Shown here piece by piece: positions 1-6,060 of a stretch of DNA of 10,170 nt. A program made the translations under genes and the position numbers. Positions within the stretch are counted from its first letter, which is position 1. Every line of letters starts with the position of its first letter. Under the pieces are notes generated by a model. It saw only the letters and a program-made list of their open reading frames with translations, was not told the origin of the DNA and searched no databases. Origin of the DNA: JAGQUL01 sp038212015 (GTDB lineage Bacteria; Actinomycetota; Thermoleophilia; Gaiellales; SKUG01). The DNA lies in NCBI GenBank assembly GCA_038212015.1, contig JBBQUY010000098.1:1-10170 (forward strand), given 5' to 3'.

Positions 1-2661
1 GGCCTGCCCAAGCTGATGGCGCTCGAGCTGTTCAAGCCGTTCATCATGGCTCGCCTCGTCGAGCGCAAGAGCGTGCAGAACATCAAGGCCGCCAAGAAGA
101 TGGTCGAGAGCATGATCCCGGAGGTCTGGGACGTGCTCGAGGAGGTCATCTCCGAGCACCCGGTGCTGCTCAACCGCGCGCCCACGCTCCATCGCCTCGG
201 CATCCAGGCGTTCGAGCCGAAGCTCGTGGAGGGCAAGGCGATCCAGGTCCATCCGCTCGTGTGCGTCGCGTTCAACGCGGACTTCGACGGCGACCAGATG
301 GCAGTCCACCTGCCGCTCAGCGCCGAGGCGCAGGCTGAAGCCCGCATCCTCATGCTGAGCGCGCACAACATCCTGAGCCCCGCGCACGGCAACCCGCTCG
401 CGATCCCCGGCCAGGACATGGTGCTCGGCCTGTACTACCTGACGTGGACGGGCGACGATCGCATCGGCTCGACCCTCGACGAACTGCTCAAGGGCGACAA
501 GAAGGGCGAGAACCTGCCGCCGCGCTTCGGCAACGCCGAAGAGGTGCTCTATTCGCTCGACCACGGGCTGATCCAGCTGCGCGACACGGTCCTCTACCGG
601 CTCGAGCGCCAGCGCGAGAACGAGCGCTGGACCGAGTGGGTCGTCACCACTGCAGGCCGTGTGGTGTTCCACGACGGCATCGATCGTCGGCTGCGTGAGG
701 TGGTGGAGGTCTACGACAGCGCCGACCACCGTTTCATGAACGACACGCTGACGAAGAAGCAGATCACGCAGTACGTCAACGAGCTGATCGACCAGTGGGG
801 CACCGGCATTGTCGCGATGCTGCTCGACACGATCAAGGACTTCGGCTTCGAGTTCGCCGAGAAGTCGAGTGCGACGGTCTCCAAGAACGACATCGTGATC
901 CCCGAGAACAAGTGGGAGATCATCGAGGGCTACAACCAGAAGACCGACCTCATCCGCAAGCAGTACGAGCGTGGCCTCATCACCGAGAGCGAGCGCAAGG
1001 ATCGCGTCGTGTCGCTCTGGGAGACGTGTACCGAGGAAGTCGCCACCGCGATGACCGACGTGCTCAACCTCACCCCCGAGAACCCGATCTTCATGATGGC
1101 GGATTCGGGAGCGCGAGGTTCGGCCAAGCAGCTCTCGCAGCTTGCCGGCATGCGCGGCCTCATGGCCAATCCGAAGGGCGAGACGATCGACCAGCCGATC
1201 CGCTCGAACTTCATGGAAGGCCTGTCCGTCCTCGAGTTCTTCTTCAGCACCCATGGTGCGCGAAAGGGACTCGCCGACACCGCACTGCGAACGGCGGACT
1301 CGGGATACCTGACCCGCCGACTGGTCGACGTCGCACAGGACGTGATCATTCGCGAGCGCGACTGCGGCACGTCCAACTACGTGACGCTGCCGCTCACCCG
1401 CGGCGACGGCATGGAGATCAACTTCCAGGCGCTCGGACGCGTGGTGGCCGAGCCGCTCGCCGACAAGAACGGCGAAGTGGTGGCCGAGGTCGGTGACGAG
1501 CTCACGCCCAAGGTCGTGCAGCAGGTCCTGGACAGCTACGCCGGCAAGACGCCGAAGGCGCCGCTTTCCGCGACGCTGCGCTCGGTGCTGTACTGCGAGG
1601 CACCGCACGGCATGTGCATGGCGTGCTACGGACGTTCGCTGGGCGACGGTCGTCTGAGCGAGCTGGGCGACGTCGCGGGGATCATCGCCGCGCAGTCGAT
1701 CGGCGAGCCGGGCACGCAGCTCACGATGCGTACGTTCCATACGGGTGGCGTCGCCGGCGGCGACATCACGACGGGTCTCCCGCGTGTCGTGGAGATCTTC
1801 GAGGCGCGAAATCCGAAGGGTGCAGCCGAGCTGTTCGACCCCGAGGACGAGCTCGTCTCGGCGTACAAGGCCGGCGGCACCGTCAAGCTCGAGCCGCTCG
1901 AGCGCGGCACGCGCGTCACGATCGTCCCGACCAAGGCTCCCAAGGCCTGGAACGAGGAAGACACCTGGTCGATCGAGATCGAGCGCGGTCGTCGCATCAT
2001 TGTCGAGGAAGGTCAGTCGATCGACATCGGCATGCCGCTCACGGAGGGCTCGCAGTACCCGGGGGACATCCTTCGGCTGCGTGGCGCGTACGAGACGGCG
2101 AAGTACCTGGTCGGCGAAGTGCAGCGCGTGTACACGTCGCAGGGCGTTGAGATCCACGACAAGCACATCGAACTCATCGTGCGTCAGATGCTCAAGAAGG
2201 TGCGAATCGTCAACGTCGGTTCGAGCGACTACCTCCCGGGCGAGCTCGCGGACGGCCACAAGGTCGCCATCGAGAACATCCGGCTCAAGAAGCTCAAGAC
2301 CAAGGACGAGATCGAGTACGAGCCCGTCATCCTCGGCATCACGAAGGCGTCGCTCGCGACCGACTCCTTCCTCTCGGCGGCCTCCTTCCAGGAGACCACG
2401 AAGGTGCTCACGGACGCGGCGCTCGAGGGGCGACAGGACAACCTGGTCGGCCTCAAGGAGAACGTCATCATCGGCAAGCTCATCCCGGCTGCGACCGGCC
2501 TGAGCCGCTACCAGGACCTCACGTTCGGTCCTGCGGAGCGCCCGCGCACGTTCTACGAGGCAGAGCAGTTCCTGTCAGGCCTGGACCTCGGAACGACCGA
2601 CGACGATCGCGTCGGCGTGTCGGTGCCGAATCCGGACTTCGACAACCCGTTCGGGCTCTAG
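1..2661 (+). CDS. rpoC: DNA-directed RNA polymerase subunit beta', C-terminal part (5' end outside window)
   Basis: This encodes the RNA polymerase beta' subunit, which carries the catalytic Mg2+ site. The frame is open from base 1, so the start lies upstream; 886 residues are visible and roughly the first third is missing. The catalytic loop NADFDGDQMAVH begins at base 274, with its three Mg-binding aspartates at codons 280, 286 and 292. The trigger-loop region (THGARKG, then DTALRTADSGYLTRRL) spans about 1249-1345 and has no large insertion of the Escherichia coli type. The second zinc site is complete: Cys codons at 1363, 1594, 1615 and 1624 (one Cys, then CX6CX2C). The conserved stretches GEPGTQLTMRTFHTGG and GITKASLATDSFLSAASFQE follow in the expected order. 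The gene ends at TAG and is followed by hairpins, not by rpsL. It is intact as far as seen. Confidence 0.99.
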   Translation, partial: GLPKLMALELFKPFIMARLVERKSVQNIKAAKKMVESMIPEVWDVLEEVISEHPVLLNRAPTLHRLGIQAFEPKLVEGKAIQVHPLVCVAFNADFDGDQMAVHLPLSAEAQAEARILMLSAHNILSPAHGNPLAIPGQDMVLGLYYLTWTGDDRIGSTLDELLKGDKKGENLPPRFGNAEEVLYSLDHGLIQLRDTVLYRLERQRENERWTEWVVTTAGRVVFHDGIDRRLREVVEVYDSADHRFMNDTLTKKQITQYVNELIDQWGTGIVAMLLDTIKDFGFEFAEKSSATVSKNDIVIPENKWEIIEGYNQKTDLIRKQYERGLITESERKDRVVSLWETCTEEVATAMTDVLNLTPENPIFMMADSGARGSAKQLSQLAGMRGLMANPKGETIDQPIRSNFMEGLSVLEFFFSTHGARKGLADTALRTADSGYLTRRLVDVAQDVIIRERDCGTSNYVTLPLTRGDGMEINFQALGRVVAEPLADKNGEVVAEVGDELTPKVVQQVLDSYAGKTPKAPLSATLRSVLYCEAPHGMCMACYGRSLGDGRLSELGDVAGIIAAQSIGEPGTQLTMRTFHTGGVAGGDITTGLPRVVEIFEARNPKGAAELFDPEDELVSAYKAGGTVKLEPLERGTRVTIVPTKAPKAWNEEDTWSIEIERGRRIIVEEGQSIDIGMPLTEGSQYPGDILRLRGAYETAKYLVGEVQRVYTSQGVEIHDKHIELIVRQMLKKVRIVNVGSSDYLPGELADGHKVAIENIRLKKLKTKDEIEYEPVILGITKASLATDSFLSAASFQETTKVLTDAALEGRQDNLVGLKENVIIGKLIPAATGLSRYQDLTFGPAERPRTFYEAEQFLSGLDLGTTDDDRVGVSVPNPDFDNPFGL

Positions 2662-2669
2662 TCAGTCAC

Positions 2670-2698
2670 GCGACGGCCCCCGCGCCTGCGGGAGTCGC
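2670..2698 (+). terminator. Hairpin 9 nt after the rpoC stop, candidate terminator
   Basis: GCGAC (2670-2674) pairs with GTCGC (2694-2698), and CCCGC (2679-2683) pairs with GCGGG (2688-2692). There is a GCCT loop and an asymmetric internal loop. No T-tract follows, as is common for terminators in high-GC actinobacteria. Its position directly after the stop codon supports a role in ending or protecting the rpoBC transcript. Confidence 0.5.
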
Positions 2699-2721
2699 CG
2701 CCTCGGGGAGTGCGGCTGCCC

Positions 2722-2739
2722 GAGCACCATCCGGTGCTC
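2722..2739 (+). terminator. Perfect 7-bp hairpin, candidate terminator or 3'-end stabiliser
   Basis: GAGCACC and GGTGCTC form a perfect 7-bp stem with the loop ATCC. Its first three bases also belong to an alternative stem, CTCGGG (2702-2707) with CCCGAG (2719-2724), so the two folds exclude each other. There is no T-tract. Confidence 0.4.
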
Positions 2740-2750
2740 AGGCTCGCCTA

Positions 2751-2774
2751 CGGTGAAGCATCCATGCTTCACCG
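2751..2774 (+). terminator. Perfect 10-bp hairpin, candidate terminator
   Basis: CGGTGAAGCA and TGCTTCACCG form a perfect 10-bp stem around the tetraloop TCCA, followed by AACTTCCCTC. It is the strongest simple hairpin after rpoC and lies 90 bases past the stop codon. A bidirectional terminator or a protein-binding palindrome is also possible. Confidence 0.5.
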
Positions 2775-2853
2775 AACTTCCCTCGGCGGCGATTCATTCG
2801 GCGCGGGGGCCTCGTGTCTTCTTCGCCGTGGTGGGGTGTCAGCCGTCGTCGCC

Positions 2854-2977
2854 CGCGATGACGAGTGTTGATCAGCGGCACCTCCTCGTGCCGTTCATCA
2901 TCACTCGTGCTGGTTCGCGATGGCGAGTGTTGATCAGTGGCATGTCCACGTGTCGTTCAGCATCATTCGCGGGGCTT
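2854..2977. repeat. Tandem duplication of a 62-bp hairpin-forming element
   Basis: Copy 1 is 2854-2915 and copy 2 is 2916-2977, aligned without gaps with 12 differences in 62 positions. Each copy folds into a long imperfect hairpin (2861-2908 and 2923-2970) with a six-base loop. Element positions 8 and 55 change together from A-T to G-C. C-to-T changes at positions 23, 28, 38 and 51 turn G-C pairs into G-T pairs that would still pair in plus-strand RNA. The element is intergenic and resembles REP-type extragenic palindromes in architecture, but I do not recognise the family. Confidence 0.85.
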
Positions 2978-3026
2978 CGTCGGGCGTGAACGATGCGCCG
3001 CGGCCGGCATCTGGCGCGCATGGCGC

Positions 3027-3041
3027 TACCATGCAGGCGTG
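3027..3041 (+). promoter_or_regulatory. Putative -10 element of a leaderless selO transcript
   Basis: TACCAT (3027-3032) lies exactly 6 bases before the GTG start at 3039, so transcription would begin at or next to the start codon. No good Shine-Dalgarno sequence precedes the GTG and no clear -35 box is seen. The same layout occurs before the DsbA-like gene (TACACT, 6 bases, ATG). Confidence 0.45.
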
Positions 3042-4628
3042 GATCTGCAGCTGAGCGACCGATACGTGCGGGAACTGCCGGGTGACCCGGACGTGGAAGA
3101 CCCGAGCCCGCGAACCGTCACTGGCGCCGCGTACTCGCTCGTCGACCCCACGCCGACCGAGGCGCCGCGCACGCTCGCATGGTCGCCCGAGCTCGTCGCA
3201 CAGCTCGGCATGCCGGCCGACTGGCCGTCGACCGATGCCTTCGCACGGGTCTTCAGCGGCAACCAGGTGCCCGAAGGAGCCCGCCCGTTCGCGATGGCGT
3301 ACGGCGGTCACCAGTTCGGCACCTGGGCGCGCCAGCTCGGCGACGGGCGGGCGATCGCGCTCGGCGAGCTCACGGACGTCGACGGGACCAGCCAGACGCT
3401 CCAGCTCAAGGGCGCGGGCCCGACGCCGTACTCGCGCTTCGCGGATGGTCGCGCGGTGCTGCGCTCGAGCGTGCGCGAGTTCCTGTGCAGCGAGGCGATG
3501 CACCATCTCGGCATCCCGACCACGCGCGCACTGTCACTCGTCGCGACCGGCGACGAGATCGTGCGCGACGTCATGTATGACGGCCACCCCGCGTTCGAGC
3601 CGGGCGCCGTCGTCTGCCGCGTCGCCCCGTCCTTCACGCGCTTCGGCACGTTCGAGCTCCCCGCGACGCGCAACGACACGGAGCTGCTGCGTGCGCTCGT
3701 GACGTACACGATCCGCCACGACTTTCCGCACCTGTGGCGCGACGACGCGCCCGTCGAGGAGCTCGTGCCCGCGTGGTTCGACGAAGTCGTCACGAGCACC
3801 GCCGACCTCGTCGTCGAGTGGATGCGTGTCGGGTTCGTGCACGGCGTGCTCAACACCGACAACATGTCGATCCTCGGCCTCACGATCGACTACGGCCCCT
3901 ACGGCTGGCTCGAGGACTTCGATCCGCACTGGACGCCCAACACCACGGACGCCGAGGGGCGTCGCTACGCGTACGGGCGCCAGCCCGGGATCGTCGGCTG
4001 GAACCTCGTGCAGCTCGGCAACGCGCTCGTGCAGCTGACGCGCGATCCCGAGCCGCTGCAGGCCGCCGTCGAACGCTACGGCGCTCGCTACGGCGAGGGG
4101 TCCGAGTCGATGCTCGCAACTCGGCTCGGGTTCGGCGCGTCGCGCGGGGTCGAGGATGAGGCGCTCTGGGATCGCATGTTCACGGTGCTGCAGCAAACCG
4201 AGGTCGACCAGGTGATCTGGTTCCGGGAGCTGGCGCGCGTACCCACGTCCTCCGAGGCGAGCGACGACGAGCTGCTCGCACCGCTCTCAGGTGCGTGGTA
4301 CCGGCCGGAGGAGCTGCGCGAGGACCTGCGCGCAGCATTCGTCGGCTGGCTGCGCGACTGGGCTGCGCGCGTTCGCGACACCGGCGTGGACGACGTCACC
4401 CGCATCGCGCGGATGGACGCCGTCAATCCGCGCTTCGTGCTGCGCAACTGGCTCGCACAGGAAGCGATCGACCTGGCCGAGAGCGGCGACGCGTCCGGCA
4501 TCACCGAGCTGCTCGACGTGCTGCGCCGTCCCTACGACGAACAGCCCGGTCGCGAGCACTACGCCGAGCGCCGCCCAGAGTGGGCGCGCCACCGCGTGGG
4601 GTGTTCGATGCTCAGCTGCAGCTCGTAG
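3039..4628 (+). CDS. selO: Protein adenylyltransferase SelO (YdiU/UPF0061 family pseudokinase)
   Basis: SelO is a kinase-fold enzyme that binds ATP flipped and transfers AMP to Ser/Thr/Tyr of target proteins; in Escherichia coli it is linked to oxidative stress and glutathionylation. The 529-residue protein shows family blocks in order: YGGHQFGTWARQLGDGRA, LKGAGPTPYSR, RSSVREFLCSEAMHHLGIPT, RVAPSFTRFG, HGVLNTDNMSILGLTIDYG, then NPRFVLRNWLAQ near the C-terminus. K124, E147, D274, N275 and D284 sit where the catalytic and metal-binding residues of Pseudomonas syringae SelO are expected (from memory). The GTG at 3039 fits the family N-terminus; an in-frame ATG at 2937 would add 34 unrelated residues and lies in the repeat. 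The C-terminus carries Cys522 and Cys527 of 529, with Cys in place of the selenocysteine of animal homologues. It is convergent with the channel gene. Confidence 0.96.
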   Translation: MDLQLSDRYVRELPGDPDVEDPSPRTVTGAAYSLVDPTPTEAPRTLAWSPELVAQLGMPADWPSTDAFARVFSGNQVPEGARPFAMAYGGHQFGTWARQLGDGRAIALGELTDVDGTSQTLQLKGAGPTPYSRFADGRAVLRSSVREFLCSEAMHHLGIPTTRALSLVATGDEIVRDVMYDGHPAFEPGAVVCRVAPSFTRFGTFELPATRNDTELLRALVTYTIRHDFPHLWRDDAPVEELVPAWFDEVVTSTADLVVEWMRVGFVHGVLNTDNMSILGLTIDYGPYGWLEDFDPHWTPNTTDAEGRRYAYGRQPGIVGWNLVQLGNALVQLTRDPEPLQAAVERYGARYGEGSESMLATRLGFGASRGVEDEALWDRMFTVLQQTEVDQVIWFRELARVPTSSEASDDELLAPLSGAWYRPEELREDLRAAFVGWLRDWAARVRDTGVDDVTRIARMDAVNPRFVLRNWLAQEAIDLAESGDASGITELLDVLRRPYDEQPGREHYAERRPEWARHRVGCSMLSCSS

Positions 4629-4693
4629 CTGATCGGAGGCACCCTCGCCGGTGAACGGGGGGACCTGCGACGGCCTGCTGGTGAACCTGCGCG

Positions 4694-5518
4694 TCAGTGT
4701 CCGTGGGCGCGCGCGTGCCGGTCGATGGTCTGGCGAGTGTCGTCGCCGTCCCAAGCGGTCGGGAATTCCGAATCGGTGAGCGCGCCAGCGAATCGATCGA
4801 GGCTCGATCGGAGCATCCGGATGCCGGTGTCGCCGCCGTCTTCGGTGAGCGCATGCAGCAGTTGTGATGCCTGGTACGGGAGCGAGGAGGTCGGATCACC
4901 GTCATGGAAAAAGAGCGTGGACGGGAACATCGCCAGATCGGTGGCGACCATCTCGAAGTCGCGCGAAAGCTCGATCGCTGGCGTACCCGACAATGAGTCC
5001 GTGGCGAGCGCGAGCGAGATGTTGCGGGCAAGGGCGCGGCGCCGCACCAGCGGGGAATAGATCGACAGGATCCACGTCATACCGGCGGTCAACAGGACGA
5101 ATCCGAAGACAGCCTGGAACGGAACGAGCAGTCTGGTGACGGTGGTCGATGGCACGATGTCGCCGTAGCCCAGCGTCGCGGTCCCGACGAAGGAAACATA
5201 GAAGGCGTCGATGACCGCAGCGCGGTTGGGGATACCCGGCCCATACGTGAAATGCGTTCGGATGACGGGCTCCAGCGCAAGCGTCCATCCAAGGACAAGC
5301 ACGGCAAACCACGTGGCCAGGACGCACCCCACCGCGAGCGGACCGGCCACGGGACGCAGCGCTGATCGCTGGCCCGCCACGCTCCAGACCAGACGCGTCA
5401 CGACCCGGGTCAGGGTGCCTGTGCCGTGTGGGTGCAGCAACTGGTGGAACAGGTCCCTGAGCACCACGAGGATGATCGCGACGCCAACGCCTATCTGGAT
5501 CCAGCTGAATGCCGTCAT
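4694..5518 (-). CDS. Potassium channel-like integral membrane protein (two-TM pore, Ion_trans_2 type)
   Basis: This 274-residue protein probably conducts K+ across the cytoplasmic membrane. A first hydrophobic helix spans about residues 5-22 and is followed by a basic, His-containing stretch. A second helix spans about 60-80. A pore helix leads into the selectivity filter TLGYGD at 115-120 (canonical TVGYGD with Leu for Val). A final helix spans about 130-153. The remaining ~120 residues are soluble and presumably cytoplasmic; I see no clear RCK/TrkA-N nucleotide-binding motif, so the gating ligand is unknown. The tail is His-rich. The gene faces selO tail to tail (65 bp apart) and is divergent from the copper-protein gene, with 83 bp between the starts. 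Its DNA looks somewhat less GC-rich than its neighbours. The ATG at 5518 has no strong ribosome site. Confidence 0.88.
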   Translation of the reverse strand: MTAFSWIQIGVGVAIILVVLRDLFHQLLHPHGTGTLTRVVTRLVWSVAGQRSALRPVAGPLAVGCVLATWFAVLVLGWTLALEPVIRTHFTYGPGIPNRAAVIDAFYVSFVGTATLGYGDIVPSTTVTRLLVPFQAVFGFVLLTAGMTWILSIYSPLVRRRALARNISLALATDSLSGTPAIELSRDFEMVATDLAMFPSTLFFHDGDPTSSLPYQASQLLHALTEDGGDTGIRMLRSSLDRFAGALTDSEFPTAWDGDDTRQTIDRHARAHGH

Positions 5519-5601
5519 GCCCGGAGGGCTACCCAGCGACCAAGTGTAGTACTCGAGGTGCGGGGCACCGGCCCCCGTACACGACGACCCAGGAGGTCAC
5601 C
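5519..5601. promoter_or_regulatory. 83-bp divergent promoter region, channel / copper-storage gene
   Basis: Both genes must start from this short spacer. On the minus strand TACACT (plus 5543-5548) is a good -10 match giving an ~18-base leader for the channel. On the plus strand TAGTAC (5547-5552) is a weak -10 for the copper-storage gene, so the two promoters would overlap. An inverted repeat GGGGC (5562-5566) / GCCCC (5571-5575) just downstream could be an operator, but it does not match a regulator I know. Confidence 0.35.
5591..5597 (+). promoter_or_regulatory. Strong Shine-Dalgarno site of the copper-storage gene
   Basis: AGGAGGT is a full match to the anti-Shine-Dalgarno sequence, 4 bases before the ATG at 5602. 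It fixes the start there and not at the upstream in-frame ATG at 5509, which lies inside the divergent channel gene. It is the strongest ribosome site in the window and suggests high expression. Confidence 0.85.
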
Positions 5602-5949
5602 ATGACACTCACCATGACCCACGGCAGCGAGATGAAGGACTGCATCGACAACTGCGACGACTGTCACAGCATCTGTCTCGAGACGATCACGTGGTGTCTG
5701 GAGCAGGGCGGCGAGCATGCCTCGCCCGAGCACATCAAGCTGCTCCAGGACTGCGCCGAAATCTGTCAGACGAGCGCCAATTTCATGATCCGAAGCTCCA
5801 GGTTCCACTCGCTCACGTGCGGCGCATGCGCGGACGTGTGCCAGGAGTGCGCCGACCACTGCGAGCAGATGGGTGGCGGGGATCAGATGCAGGCATGTGC
5901 AGACGCATGCCGGCGGTGTGCGGAGACCTGCCGCTCGATGGCGGGCTGA
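5602..5949 (+). CDS. Cysteine-rich four-helix-bundle copper-storage protein (Csp / DUF326 type), cytosolic
   Basis: This 115-residue protein has 16 cysteines at 14, 18, 21, 25, 32, 51, 55, 73, 76, 80, 83, 87, 99, 103, 106 and 110. They are mostly spaced CX3CX2CX3C, which places them on one face of successive helices. This is the signature of the Csp family, whose tetrameric four-helix bundles fill with many Cu(I) ions. There is no signal peptide or Tat motif, so it resembles the cytosolic Csp3 class and not the exported Csp1. Six histidines are present (7, 22, 39, 44, 69, 86). The product would buffer or store Cu(I). No copper exporter or recognisable copper regulator lies in the window. Copper binding is inferred from family resemblance; other soft metals are possible. 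Confidence 0.88.
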   Translation: MTLTMTHGSEMKDCIDNCDDCHSICLETITWCLEQGGEHASPEHIKLLQDCAEICQTSANFMIRSSRFHSLTCGACADVCQECADHCEQMGGGDQMQACADACRRCAETCRSMAG

Positions 5950-5965
5950 CCGGGCAGTCCTGAGT

Positions 5966-6004
5966 GCGGCGTCGCGCGCGTCAACAGCGCGTTGTCGACG
6001 CCGC
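5966..6004 (+). terminator. Strong hairpin after the copper-storage gene, candidate terminator
   Basis: GCGGCGTCG (5966-5974) pairs with CGACGCCGC (5996-6004), and CGCGC (5975-5979) with GCGCG (5987-5991). The fold has a 7-base loop and a TTGT bulge on the 3' side. It begins 17 bases after the stop codon and separates this gene from the next, supporting separate transcription. There is no T-tract. Confidence 0.6.
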
Positions 6005-6045
6005 GTCTCGGGGCGCCGCGAATGCGCCGGGGTGCGAGCACCGCC

Positions 6046-6060
6046 TACACTGTCGACATG
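6046..6060 (+). promoter_or_regulatory. Putative -10 element of a leaderless DsbA-like transcript
   Basis: TACACT (6046-6051) is a good -10 match 6 bases before the ATG at 6058, which would place transcription initiation at the start codon. No Shine-Dalgarno sequence is seen before the ATG and no clear -35 box is seen upstream. The layout matches that of selO. Confidence 0.5.

Larger units (their letters stand above)
2662..3038. other. 377-bp gene-free spacer rpoC-selO, rich in inverted repeats
   Basis: I see no credible gene here. The spacer holds, in order, a GC-rich hairpin just after the rpoC stop, two further perfect short hairpins, about 80 bases without clear structure, two tandem copies of a 62-bp hairpin-forming element, and the putative selO promoter. 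A small open frame at 2753-2989 has no ribosome site, no recognisable motif and runs through the repeats, so it is not called. Confidence 0.8.

Noticed and set aside
930..1376. Minus-strand frames opposite rpoC
   Set aside because: The plus strand is unambiguous rpoC with catalytic and zinc motifs; the antisense frames are Ser/Arg-rich shadows.
2753..2989. Small plus-strand open frame (78 codons) between rpoC and selO
   Set aside because: It starts inside a perfect hairpin, runs through the tandem repeats, has no ribosome site and no recognisable sequence.
2937..3038. ATG at 2937 as the selO start
   Set aside because: It lies inside the second hairpin repeat and adds 34 residues unlike the family N-terminus; the GTG at 3039 sits after a -10-like element.
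4600..4632. Selenocysteine insertion (UGA/SECIS) at the selO C-terminus
   Set aside because: The C-terminal codons are Cys (TGC) followed by Ser codons and TAG; no in-frame TGA is present. A 6-bp stem over the stop codon is weak.
5557..5577. CsoR-type copper operator upstream of the copper-storage gene
   Set aside because: The inverted repeat is G-tract first and C-tract second, the opposite of the C-then-G arrangement I recall for CsoR sites, and it is short.
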